Positions 46,654 through 55,800 of a stretch of DNA of 64,000 nucleotides are shown here, piece by piece (within the stretch, counting starts at the first letter, position 1; each line of letters opens with the position of its first letter). Below the pieces are notes generated by a model. It did not search any database and was not told the origin of the DNA. It saw nothing but the letters and a program-made list of their open reading frames with translations. The stretch is from Leeuwenhoekiella sp. Its GTDB lineage: Bacteria; Bacteroidota; Bacteroidia; Flavobacteriales; Flavobacteriaceae. The translations under genes and the position numbers were made by a program. The stretch is from assembly GCA_002708845.1 (NCBI GenBank), contig PAPI01000014.1, positions 25,507 to 89,506 of the forward strand. Reading direction: 5' to 3'.

Positions 46654-47445
46654 TTAATCAGAAATAAATGAGGAAGGTTTATTCTGATGAATGGGTACAT
46701 ATTTTTCAATGATATATTCCGTCACGGCTTTTAAGGTTTTTCCGTTTACAGGGTGGAGTCCAGGGGCAGTATAATACTCAATTTCTCCATTTTCAGTCTT
46801 ATAATACCATAATAGTGGCTTTTGATTCTGTTCAGAAAAAAATGAGGTCGTAATATCTACATCTACAATTCTAAAGTTCTCAAACCGTTTTTTATCATAC
46901 GGCTCAATTGCAGTACCATATTCAGAATAAGAACCTTTTGAGCAGGGTATTTTTTCATAGAACCTTCCGGTCCATGTCATACAGTTTATAGAATCTGCTA
47001 CTTCACTTGTTTTATTTTGAAAGAGCAGATAAAGTACAAGTAGTAGCGTAAGCGCAAAGGCGCCAAGTATAGAGGCGGAGTGCCAGCTTTTCTTATTTGA
47101 TTTAGCTTCTGTACCTGTGGAGGGATCCTTCGTTTCATTTTTGTCTTTCAGATTGGTGTGAAGTGGGCCAACATCGAGCTTCTTTGCTTTAATTTTTTTA
47201 ACGTATTCGGCATAATCCTGATAGCCGAGATACACGCAGAACTCTTCTATAGTATTTGAAGACGGATTATAGTCTTAATCTTTCCTTCTAATATACTTAT
47301 CATACGTTCTTTCAATGGTGCGGTAACTCAATCTTGTTGCTGCCTCAACTTCTTTGGCCAAGGCATATTTCTTATGCGAAGCCGACTTGTCTTTGGCTTT
47401 TTTAAATACTTCTTCCGTGATTTTCTTTACGTAGAATTCATCCAT
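46654..47445 (-). pseudogene. Membrane-anchored HTH-type protein split by one in-frame stop
   Basis: Two frames that look separate (46654-47235 and 47275-47487) are in the same phase, divided only by a TAA at 47275-47277. Reading through gives 56 residues from MDEFYVKK (ATG 47445), the stop, then DYNPSSNTIEEFCVYLGYQDY and the rest, about 262 residues. The N-terminus looks like a DNA-binding HTH (ALAKEVEAATRLSYRTIERT). A membrane helix (about SILGAFALTLLLVLYLLF) and an extracytoplasmic domain with CMTWTGRFYEKIPCSKGS and LLWYYKTENGE follow. The rest is well kept, so the break is recent or bypassed. Confidence 0.8.
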
Positions 47446-47826
47446 CATCCTAAAAATACAAATTATCCCCAGACATTTTTTAGACAACTACTTCTGCGAG
47501 GTCTTTTGTTTAGAGATGTCGAAAAGTTGTCTAAAACAAGTCTAATGCCTGTCTACAACCAAACTTCCATCTTCTCTTTACTTTGTCCCAGAGAATGATT
47601 GCTGCTATGTGTTGCTAACATAGCTTTTCTAGAACAAGCATTCTTACGGAAATCTATAATGCAGTGGTTAAGGCCAATTTGGAAAGTAGCTTAAGGCTGC
47701 TGCATAAGATTTCCACTTTCCAAAAAAAACAATAGGAGTACTCCAAAACTCAATGGTGGCTGTAAAGCAAAAAGCTGGGAAAACCCCGGACGGCCACCCC
47801 TTTGTTTAATTCCAAAATTTCAGAAG
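47446..47826. other. Gene-free gap with a possible structured leader
   Basis: No coding frame is convincing. Near the end, GGTGGC (47755-47760) can pair with GCCACC (47793-47798) around an inner GGG-AAAA-CCC hairpin (47777-47786), 28 bases before the small lipoprotein start. I do not recognise it as a known RNA motif. Confidence 0.35.
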
Positions 47827-48000
47827 ATGAAAAAAGTAATAATAGCCATTTTCATTGTGGCATTAAATGGGGTGATTACCTCGTGTAGCGCAGACGCTTA
47901 TGAAGAAAGTTTAATTAACGGGACTCAGGCAACTGAGGGAGATGATGGGCAGGTAACCCCTCCGCCACCTCCGCCACCTCCCCTTGATGAGGATAATTAA
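47827..48000 (+). CDS. Tiny lipoprotein with an eight-proline run
   Basis: 57 residues: MKKVIIAIFIVALNG signal, lipobox ITSC with Cys20, an acidic middle (ATEGDDGQVT), then eight consecutive prolines and LDEDN. Small flavobacterial lipoproteins with SCS start and a proline-acid tail are known as uncharacterised genes. A terminator follows 15 bases after the stop. It is shorter than usual ORF cut-offs, but the intact signal, lipobox and terminator support it. It precedes the two-component pair at 48072, which may share a regulatory link. Confidence 0.7.
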   Translation: MKKVIIAIFIVALNGVITSCSADAYEESLINGTQATEGDDGQVTPPPPPPPPLDEDN

Positions 48001-48014
48001 GCGTTTTTAAAAAG

Positions 48015-48047
48015 AAAAGGTTTGTGCTGACTGCATAAACCTTTTTT
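48015..48047 (+). terminator. Intrinsic terminator after the tiny lipoprotein
   Basis: AAAAGGTTT (48015-48023) pairs with AAACCTTTT (48037-48045) around a 13-base loop that can extend the stem with GTGC/GCAT, followed by T's. Confidence 0.75.
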
Positions 48048-48071
48048 AGTAGTTTTAAACTAAAAACTGCT

Positions 48072-50012
48072 TTGTACCGCTCAGCTCTTATCTCCCTTGT
48101 TGTTTTATTGTTTTGCTCCTGTAACGAGCAGATAAATTTTGATCGAGGGGTTTCAAAAGCGGCTACCGATAGGATTACACTTTATTACAAAAATGCCCAG
48201 GATAATAACCTTCCCTTAGACGAGCGGCTAAGATTTACCAATCTGGCACTTCAATCTTTAGAGGAACAAAAATCGGATTCCCTGTACCCAAAGCTTCTGT
48301 ATCAAAAGAGTTGGTTGCAGTTATCTATGGGGCAATACGATAGCCTTATAAAAAGTGACCGGCTCCTTCAAGATATTGTAAGTCCTATTGAAGCCGCAGC
48401 AATTTTGGGAATGCAGCATTATCTTATGGGATATTATTTTGAGCAGGTTGCTCAAAAACCAGATAGTGCATTTCATCGCTATAACAGATCCAGATTTTAT
48501 TATAAACAAACCAACGACAGCAGCTGGATTGGTAAAAACCTGCTGAATATGGCCAAGATTCAACAGACTCAAAGTGATTACTTTGGAAGTAAAGAGACTC
48601 TTACCGAAGCCATCCAGTATATAGAATCAGAAGAGGACCCTAACACGATTGCTTCAGCTTATAATAGTCTTGGGACCAATCACCGGAAGCTATTTAACTA
48701 TACAGACGCACTTGGTTATTACTTAAGAGCCATTAAAACTTCAGATGCTAAAGTAGACATTAGTACCTATAAAAATAATCTTGCTACTGTATATATAGAT
48801 TTGAAGTCCTATGATAAAGCCCGGTCAATTTTAGAGGGCATCGTAAATGACACCGTGGTTAAATTTGATGCCCGGGCGCGTGTTTTGGATAATCTGGCCT
48901 ATGCAAATTGGTTATCTGGCAGAGCGGTGCCTGCAAATGATTTTTTAGAGCCCTTGAGATTGCGCAAGCAGCAAGAGGATAAACGCGGATTATTAGCCAG
49001 TTATACACATCTTGGCGAGTATTACAGCAAGACAGAACCGCAACGAGCCATGGGATATCTAGATTCGGTCATTGATCTTTCAAAAGAGCTCAAAGCTCCC
49101 CGTGCAGAACTAGATGCACTTAAATTAAAAATGGAACTAATTCCAAATCGTATTGCCTTACGAGATCGATATATTTTTCTACAAGACAGTCTCTATAGGC
49201 AAGAGCTTAAAGTAAAAACTCAATTTGCTAAATACAAATATGATGACCGCATCAAGCAGGAAGCTATACTAAGACTGGAAAAAGAAAATGCTGAAGCAGA
49301 ACTGGAAGCTGCTCAAGAACGTAATATGAGGTATTGGTTTCTTGGGGGTACTGTTTTCTTATCCTCTGTGTTGGGAATTGGATATTATTCAAACAGACAA
49401 CGCATCAAGCGTTTAAAAGCTCAAAATCGGGCAGATCGGGTTGAGGCTTCCTATGCAACCGAAGCAGCTCTATCACAACGTTTACATGATGATTTTGGTG
49501 CGGGATTACATCATTTAATGCTCCTGGTGCAAAGTAAAGCCGATGCAGAAAAAATACTTGACGAACTTGACATACTTTACCAGCAAAGTCGGGATTTTTC
49601 GCGTGAAATCAATGCTGTAGATACCGGTGTTAACTTTAAAGAGGCCCTTTACACTATGCTTAATGCTCAAAAGCCGGAAGAGACACGTCTGCTTATTGTA
49701 GGTGCTAAAGATATTTCCTGGCAATCCCTGAGCAATGTGAGCAAAATAACGCTTTATAAAGTATTACGGGAGCTGTTTATCAATATGAGCAAGCACAGCA
49801 AAGCCAGCCTCGTTACCTTAAACCTAAAGCAGTTTACAAAAGCACTTGAAATTCAGTATTCAGACAACGGTGTAGGGATTGATACTTCTAAAGGATTTGA
49901 AAAAAACGGCCTGCTCATTACAGAAAAGCGTATGGATGCCATAGGGGGAACTATTATTTTTGAATCGGATCACGGCATAGGACTTAAGGCTGTGATCAGA
50001 ATTCCGAATTAA
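48072..50012 (+). CDS. TPR-containing sensor histidine kinase with lipoprotein signal
   Basis: 646 residues from a TTG start; no ATG lies before the signal peptide. Signal with lipobox FCSC (Cys17). TPR-like helical repeats about 30-380 with ALGYYLRAIKT and SYDKARSILEGIV. A coiled coil and one membrane helix (WFLGGTVFLSSVLGIGYY, about 418-436). Then a HisKA_3-type dimer domain with His472 in RLHDDFGAGLHH and a short ATPase domain with ELFINMSKHS and YSDNGVGID. The TPRs are outside and the kinase inside the cell, so a periplasmic protein signal is likely. Its response regulator follows 12 bases later. Confidence 0.88.
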   Translation: MYRSALISLVVLLFCSCNEQINFDRGVSKAATDRITLYYKNAQDNNLPLDERLRFTNLALQSLEEQKSDSLYPKLLYQKSWLQLSMGQYDSLIKSDRLLQDIVSPIEAAAILGMQHYLMGYYFEQVAQKPDSAFHRYNRSRFYYKQTNDSSWIGKNLLNMAKIQQTQSDYFGSKETLTEAIQYIESEEDPNTIASAYNSLGTNHRKLFNYTDALGYYLRAIKTSDAKVDISTYKNNLATVYIDLKSYDKARSILEGIVNDTVVKFDARARVLDNLAYANWLSGRAVPANDFLEPLRLRKQQEDKRGLLASYTHLGEYYSKTEPQRAMGYLDSVIDLSKELKAPRAELDALKLKMELIPNRIALRDRYIFLQDSLYRQELKVKTQFAKYKYDDRIKQEAILRLEKENAEAELEAAQERNMRYWFLGGTVFLSSVLGIGYYSNRQRIKRLKAQNRADRVEASYATEAALSQRLHDDFGAGLHHLMLLVQSKADAEKILDELDILYQQSRDFSREINAVDTGVNFKEALYTMLNAQKPEETRLLIVGAKDISWQSLSNVSKITLYKVLRELFINMSKHSKASLVTLNLKQFTKALEIQYSDNGVGIDTSKGFEKNGLLITEKRMDAIGGTIIFESDHGIGLKAVIRIPN

Positions 50013-50024
50013 AGTTTGCCAGTT

Positions 50025-50690
50025 ATGTTTCAAAAAGTGTTGATCGCAGAAGATTATCAAGGGGACAACAAAAGTATTTTTGACACCCTGAAAGCCACAC
50101 TAAATATCCCTGAAGTACAGGAAGAGTCTTATTGCGATAAAGCTTTTAACCGACTCAAAGTAGCCTTCACCAATCAGGAAGAATTCGACTTGCTCATTAC
50201 AGACCTTTCGTTTAAAGAAGATCACGTGCCTCAGGGTTTGTCTTCGGGGGTTGAATTGATAGCAATGGGGAGAAACTTACAGCCTGACCTAAAAGTTATT
50301 GTGAACTCTATGGAAGATAATCCGGTTAAAATAAAAGCTCTTTTTGACACCTATAAGATAAATGCTTATGTGTGTAAAGGCAGGCATAGTCTTGATGAAC
50401 TGGTGAAGGCTGTACGAGCCGTAGCAGAAGGAAAAACCTATCTCTCTCCTCAAATTGATTTCAATACGGCTAAAAATGTATTTGAGTTGGATGAGCTGGA
50501 CCTGTTTATTTTAAAAAATCTTGCTGAAGGTTTCAGCAAAAAAGAGATTCGTTATAAACTTAAACAGAAGGATCTAAGACCCAATAGTGAAAGCACTATT
50601 GATAAGCGCGTAAGCAGCCTTTTTACCGAATTTGGAGCCAAGAATTCAACAGAACTGGTTGCCAAACTCATTCGGGAAGGATTGATTTAA
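50025..50690 (+). CDS. Response regulator, partner of the TPR kinase
   Basis: 221 residues from ATG 50025; an upstream TTG at 50016 is less likely. Receiver domain about 1-130 with FDLLITDLSF as phosphorylation site and VNSMEDNPVKIK near the switch Thr/Ser position. The C-terminal domain has a LuxR/NarL-type HTH look (LDLFILKNLAEGFSKKEIRY, STIDKRVSSLFTEF), though it is less canonical than usual. It is read right after the kinase, and its stop touches the stop of the convergent gene. Confidence 0.88.
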   Translation: MFQKVLIAEDYQGDNKSIFDTLKATLNIPEVQEESYCDKAFNRLKVAFTNQEEFDLLITDLSFKEDHVPQGLSSGVELIAMGRNLQPDLKVIVNSMEDNPVKIKALFDTYKINAYVCKGRHSLDELVKAVRAVAEGKTYLSPQIDFNTAKNVFELDELDLFILKNLAEGFSKKEIRYKLKQKDLRPNSESTIDKRVSSLFTEFGAKNSTELVAKLIREGLI

Positions 50691-51497
50691 CTAGTTAAGG
50701 CTAAACTTGATAAAAACCGGTAAGTGGTCTGAAAGTTTACGTGCCTGATCCAGTTGATCACAAGTCAATACAAAGTCAAGCACTCCGCTTTCCAGAAAAT
50801 TTATGTCTTTCGAATAAAATATATTGTCAATCGCATAATTCAGGTAATTTAACCCAATACACTCCCTCTTGAGTGTGGTCTTTTGGTCGAATAAAACGGG
50901 AGTAAACCCCTTATTTTTTAATTTATCAAATACGGGGTCCTGCTCCATAACGTTAAAGTCTCCTGCGAAAAGTACAGGGCCTTGTATAGCGTTTACAATA
51001 TGGTGCGATATGGCACGTATTTCGGCTTCTGGATTTTTATTATAAGGTCTCGAATGAAAGTTTATAACCTTTAATACCTTCTGATCTAAATAGAAATTTA
51101 TCGTAAAGGGTTCGCGCTCTACTTCAGAATCTAACGCTGTGATTAACGTGCCTCTGTTTTTGATTTTTATGTTCGTCGTTCTCCAAATAAAGGCATAACG
51201 CTCGGTGACATATTTAGAACTATTTGTAGGATTACTGATTACGTAATCCCATTTTGAGCCTTTTCGATTTAGAATATCTGTGAGTCTTGCTACGGCCTGC
51301 GCTCCACCGTAACCCGCAACTACCTCTTGAATCGCAATAATATCTACATCCCTTACGATTTCTGCAATTTGCTCAAGTTCTTTACTGTTCTTGGTTTTTC
51401 CAAAGTCTCTAATGTTCCAAGATACAAGGGTAAACTCGTGTTGAGCAAATAAGGAGAAGGAGTATAGGGCAATAGCCAAAACTAGATACCTTTTCAT
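50691..51497 (-). CDS. Secreted endonuclease/exonuclease/phosphatase-fold protein
   Basis: 268 residues with a signal peptide (cut near SLFAQ). The metal-dependent EEP motifs are in order: VSWNIRDFG, IIAIQEV with the metal Glu, FAGDFNV with Asp and Asn, and LSDHLPVFIKF with the terminal Asp-His. Such secreted proteins degrade extracellular DNA or act as phosphodiesterases. It is transcribed convergently with the response regulator with no gap, so their transcripts must overlap. Confidence 0.88.
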   Translation of the reverse strand: MKRYLVLAIALYSFSLFAQHEFTLVSWNIRDFGKTKNSKELEQIAEIVRDVDIIAIQEVVAGYGGAQAVARLTDILNRKGSKWDYVISNPTNSSKYVTERYAFIWRTTNIKIKNRGTLITALDSEVEREPFTINFYLDQKVLKVINFHSRPYNKNPEAEIRAISHHIVNAIQGPVLFAGDFNVMEQDPVFDKLKNKGFTPVLFDQKTTLKRECIGLNYLNYAIDNIFYSKDINFLESGVLDFVLTCDQLDQARKLSDHLPVFIKFSLN

Positions 51498-52282
51498 AAG
51501 TTTAAAATTAATGAGTCTTAAAAGTACAACTATCTAAAGGGTTCAATTTATAGAAATCTGTACTCCGGTGATTTGAATAAACCCCATTTCCATCCATTGC
51601 GCAAAAGGCTCCATTTCAGGAAAAAAGGTTTATTCCAAAATCTTGAACGCAATCCCGAAAAAGGATTGCGTTCGCCTGATTCTGCTGACTTTAAGGTTGA
51701 GTTACCAGTTAAAATTAATGGGAATTTTCACTTAAATTTAGATGAAATAAGTAGCATTTTTAGGAGCGAAACGGAGGAAAGTATATAGCAAGAGCGCAAT
51801 ACGCTGCGCGCTGTTACAGGATACTATTTTGAGTTTAGTTGTTGATAGTCATAAAAATTTGATTTCGACTAATTTATTGATATTTAGAAATTTGCGATAA
51901 AAGCTCTGGTAACCCTAATTTCTAAAGAAGATTTAGGACAAATGGATCTTAATTGCTAGAATTTCAGAACTGAGGAGCGCTATCAGGAAACCAATTGGAT
52001 TCTGATTTGTAATGATTATTTCGATTAGGCTCAAGGTGCTAAAATGAACTGTATGATAGCGGGTTTGAGTACTGGGATAGGAAAGATTTTTAAGTATTTG
52101 TGTTTACAGTTCACTCAAGTCCGTTGTATATGCCTTGTGAAATTTAGTGAGTATATATAATCTCATCTTCTGGACAACTGATTCAATTTGGGAACCGATA
52201 ATGGGACGCGAAATACCTCAAATTTTAGGATGGCGATTTTCATTTATTTTGAGAGCATTTGAATGAGCGGTTCCTGCTGTTG
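51498..52282. other. 785-base gene-free stretch
   Basis: No convincing gene. A frame at 51573-51788 starts at TTG, has no known motif and runs through a perfect hairpin, so it is not called. The right end borders a recombinase remnant. The stretch is probably the remains of a lost mobile or accessory segment. Confidence 0.5.
51645..51673. repeat. Perfect 11-base inverted repeat
   Basis: GAACGCAATCC (51645-51655), loop CGAAAAA, GGATTGCGTTC (51663-51673). All 11 pairs are Watson-Crick. No T-run follows, so a terminator is unlikely. It lies in the empty stretch beside the recombinase remnant. Confidence 0.75.
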
Positions 52283-52432
52283 TTAAGCCTCCATATCTGC
52301 TCCAATTTTAGAATCGATTACCTGTGCATAAATCTGGGTAGTCTTTAGAGAGCTATGGCCTTATATCTTACTTACCGTTTCCATTGGTACGCCCCGAGAC
52401 AGGGTTAAGGTGGTGATAAAGCTTGTTTCAAT
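52283..52432 (-). pseudogene. Remnant of a tyrosine recombinase (phage/conjugative element type integrase) C-terminus
   Basis: Read on the minus strand, it gives TLTLSRGVPMETVSKI, a stop at 52361-52363, then GHSSLKTTQIYAQVIDSKIG and a stop at 52283. This is the catalytic end of Bacteroidetes tyrosine integrases, where KxLGHxxxxTTQIYA holds the second His region and the active Tyr. The stop replaces the Leu before GH, a one-base change from TTA to TAA. Upstream (from about 52432) the similarity is lost. It marks the site of a former integrative element. Confidence 0.82.
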
Positions 52433-52542
52433 CAAAAGCTATCACAAATAATCTTCTACTAAAAAAAACGAGATCTTTTTTTGTCAATGTCTTTACACCT
52501 GGATATTTCTTTTGTCAAATAGCAAAGGAAGCTTTTAAGTCT

Positions 52543-52761
52543 ATGGAGATATTGGTATTCAGAACTTCTATAAGAACTCAAAAGGACATAAAAGCCATTG
52601 CACGAATTCTCAATCCCCATAACCAGATTTTAACCTGGAGTGTCGATTTAGAGGATTGGGAGCATATATTGAGAATCGAAGTGGTTTCTGGAGGCATTAA
52701 AAATGAGATCCTGAGCCGTATTAGAAGTCTTCATTTTCAATGTCAGGAATTAGAAGATTAA
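52543..52761 (+). CDS. Small ferredoxin-fold/HMA-like protein
   Basis: 72 residues from ATG 52543 (MEILVFRTSIRTQKDIKAIA); the longer frame upstream is AT-rich and has no protein character. It fits a beta-alpha-beta-beta-alpha-beta pattern: strand MEILVFRTSI, helix TQKDIKAIARIL, strand TWSVDLED, strand ILRIEVVSG, helix NEILSRIRS, end FQCQELED. Similar short proteins in Flavobacteriaceae are often named heavy-metal-associated, but the CxxC metal motif is absent here. The gene after it starts 44 bases later. Confidence 0.65.
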   Translation: MEILVFRTSIRTQKDIKAIARILNPHNQILTWSVDLEDWEHILRIEVVSGGIKNEILSRIRSLHFQCQELED

Positions 52762-52805
52762 GCACATACCAGGGCAAAAGCGTTCACAACTAAAATTATC
52801 AGTTG

Positions 52806-55800
52806 ATGGTGAAAATTATAATAGTCTTTTTTGTTTGCCTGTGTATTTGCGGTTGTGCTACCTTCAGACAACACGGTGACCAGACCGAGCGCTTTGAATT
52901 TAAGACTTCAGACAGTACGCTACATACCCTATACCTTGTTGGTAACACAGCTTTAGCGCATACTACCAATAACTCTGTGCTCAATCAGTTGACCAGGAGT
53001 CTTCAGGATGCACCCAAAGAAAGCACTTTGCTTTTCTTAGGAAATACAGTTTCATCTGCCCAAGCGCTTCAGAATATCAAATCTTCACTGGCTGACTTTA
53101 AAGGAAAAAGTATTTTCATACCCGGAGAGCTGGAATGGGGTGAAAACACAGAGCACTTGAGAGACCTGGAAAAGCAGACTGATGCGCTATTCGGTAAAAA
53201 CTCGTTTCTTCCTGAAAAGGACTGTCCAATTAAAGAAGTCAGTATTTCTGAACAGGTAGTCTTATTGGTTATCGATAGTCAATGGTACCTTTCAGATTGG
53301 GATCACTACACTAAAATAAACGACAACTGTGATATTAAAGACCGGGAAAGTTTCTTTCTGGAAGTTGAAAATGTAGTCAAAGATAATCTCGGCAAAACCA
53401 TTTTGATTGCTACACACCATCCTATGTTCAGTACTGGAGAATACGGTGGTCAGTACAGTTTTAAAGAAAGTTTAAAACCCATACCCGTTGTTGGGCTTGT
53501 AAAAAATCTGATTAAAAAAACAGGTGGGATTCATACGAGCGCTCTGCAAAACAGTTTGTACCGCAGCTTTCGAAGGCGAATTACTACACTTGCCCAATAT
53601 AGTGATAAGGTGATTTTTTTATCGGGTCACGAACAGAGTCTGCAGTATATTTTTGACAAGAATGTACATCAGATTATAAGCGGTTCGGGATCTGGAGCAA
53701 CAGCGGTGCGTCCTCATTCTAAGAGCAGGTTTGGATATGGTCAAGAGGGCTATGCAAAATTGGAAATCTTCAAAAACGGTTCGTCCCGGGTGAGTTTTAT
53801 TGAGGCGCAGACGGATGAGATGGTTTTTCAACATAGGGTATTGCCCGCTGATAAGCCGAGTCCTATCGATAAATATCCGTCATTTCCCAAGGTTGTTCGT
53901 GCATCAATTTACGATTCAACAGCGGCCACTAAGGGTCATGTGCACCGCCTTTTATGGGGCGATCGATACCGAAGGTATTACGGAATGCAAATAGCTGCAC
54001 CGACAGTTGATCTTGATACTTTGTTTGGCGGGGTTAGGGTAGTGAAAAAAGGAGGCGGTCATCAATCTTTATCGCTTCGTTTGGAAAACACAGAAGGCAA
54101 GCAATATGTAATGCGTGCTTTACAAAAAAGCGCCGAAGCCTATCTGCAATATTTAATCAAAGAAGATTTTATAATTGGCAAAACGGAAGGACTTGCGCCT
54201 AATCGGATTCTAAAAGATTTTTATACAGGTGATCATCCTTATGCACCTTTTACTATAGCCAAACTGGCTGACGCGGCTGCGGTTTTTCATACCAATCCCG
54301 TATTGTATTTCGTTCCGAAACAACCCGCGCTGGAACACTACAATGAAAGCTTTGGTGATCAGCTTTATATGATAGAGGAACATGCGGGTAAAGGTCATGG
54401 TGATCAGAAAAGTTTTGGATACGCCAACTCGTTAATCAGTACCGCTGATTTAATTAAAAAGCTGGCTAAGGACGAAAGGCATTCGGTAGATACCGATGCC
54501 TACATACGTGCTCGACTTTTTGATATGCTGATAGGGGATTGGGACCGGCATGATGATCAATGGCGTTGGGCCGAGTTTGAAGATGAAAAATCCAAAGCAG
54601 TTGTATATAAACCAGTACCCCGGGATCGGGATCAGGCCTTTTCTATTATGGGGGATGGTCTGATTATGGGAGTGGCTACCCGCGCCATTCCTGCTTTAAA
54701 ATTAATGGAAGGATTTCGCAAAGAGATCCGTAATGTCAAGGGGTTCAATTCGTCTCCACGTACTTTTTCTTTAGACTCGTACCTGTTACCTCAAACAACC
54801 TTAGAGCAGTGGGTAGCGCAGGCAAATTATATTCAGGAGCGCATCACCCCCGAGGTGATTGCGGAAGCCTTTTTAGACTTCCCGAAGGAAGTACAGGATG
54901 AAACTCTAAATCAGATACAATCGATTTTACTTTTCCGAAAGGCAAATCTTGAGGAAACTGCCCGAACCTATTTTGGGATTATCAGTAAGCGTCTGGTAAT
55001 TTTGGGTACCAATAAGGATGATCATTTTGTAATTGAAGATGAGGGAGATGGGATTACTTCCGTGACGGGCTATCGTATAAAAGCAGGAAAGGATGGAGCT
55101 GTTTTTTTTCAGAAAAAAATAGACAAAAAGGAAACCAAAGACGTGTGGATATATGGTTTGGATGATGATGACTACTTTGAAGTACGGGGAGGTGAAGACA
55201 CAGGGCCCAGGTTAAAACTCATTGGAGGTCAGAATACAGATCGTTATGACATACAAAACAGGAATAAGGTAAAAATTTACGACTATAAAACCCAGAAAAA
55301 CAGCTTTAGTGGTAATAGCGGAATCAAACGGCTTACAGATGTATATTCAATTAATACTTATGATCCGTTTAAGGCTAAAAACAACATCAATCAGATTATC
55401 CCGGGAATCGGGGCTAATCCTGATGACGGATTGAAAATTTCACTTGCTGATACCTATACCCACTATGGATTTATACAGGAACCCTTTACCAGCCAGCATA
55501 AATTCAATGCCGCTTATTATTTTGCTACAAATGGTTATGAATTTTCTTATGCCGGGGCCTTTGCCCGTACTTTAGGTAAGGCTTCGCTCCAACTGGATTT
55601 AAAATACACCACTCCTAATTTTGCAATGAATTTTTTTGGGTTTGGTAATGAAACTCCAAATTTTGATGAGCGTTTGGATTTTGATTTCAATCGGGTGAAA
55701 ATTGAGATTAAGTCTTTCGCGCCTTCCCTGGTTTGGAACGGTCGCCTGGGATCTAAAGTCAGTTTTGGAGCTTCCTATGAAAACCTGCAGATCGAAAATA

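Noticed and set aside
47374-47598. A 74-residue plus-strand frame opposite the broken regulator.
   Set aside because: Antisense to a recognisable protein and without protein character.
51573-51788. A 71-residue plus-strand frame starting at TTG.
   Set aside because: No motif, weak start, and it runs through a perfect hairpin in gene-free DNA; more likely chance.
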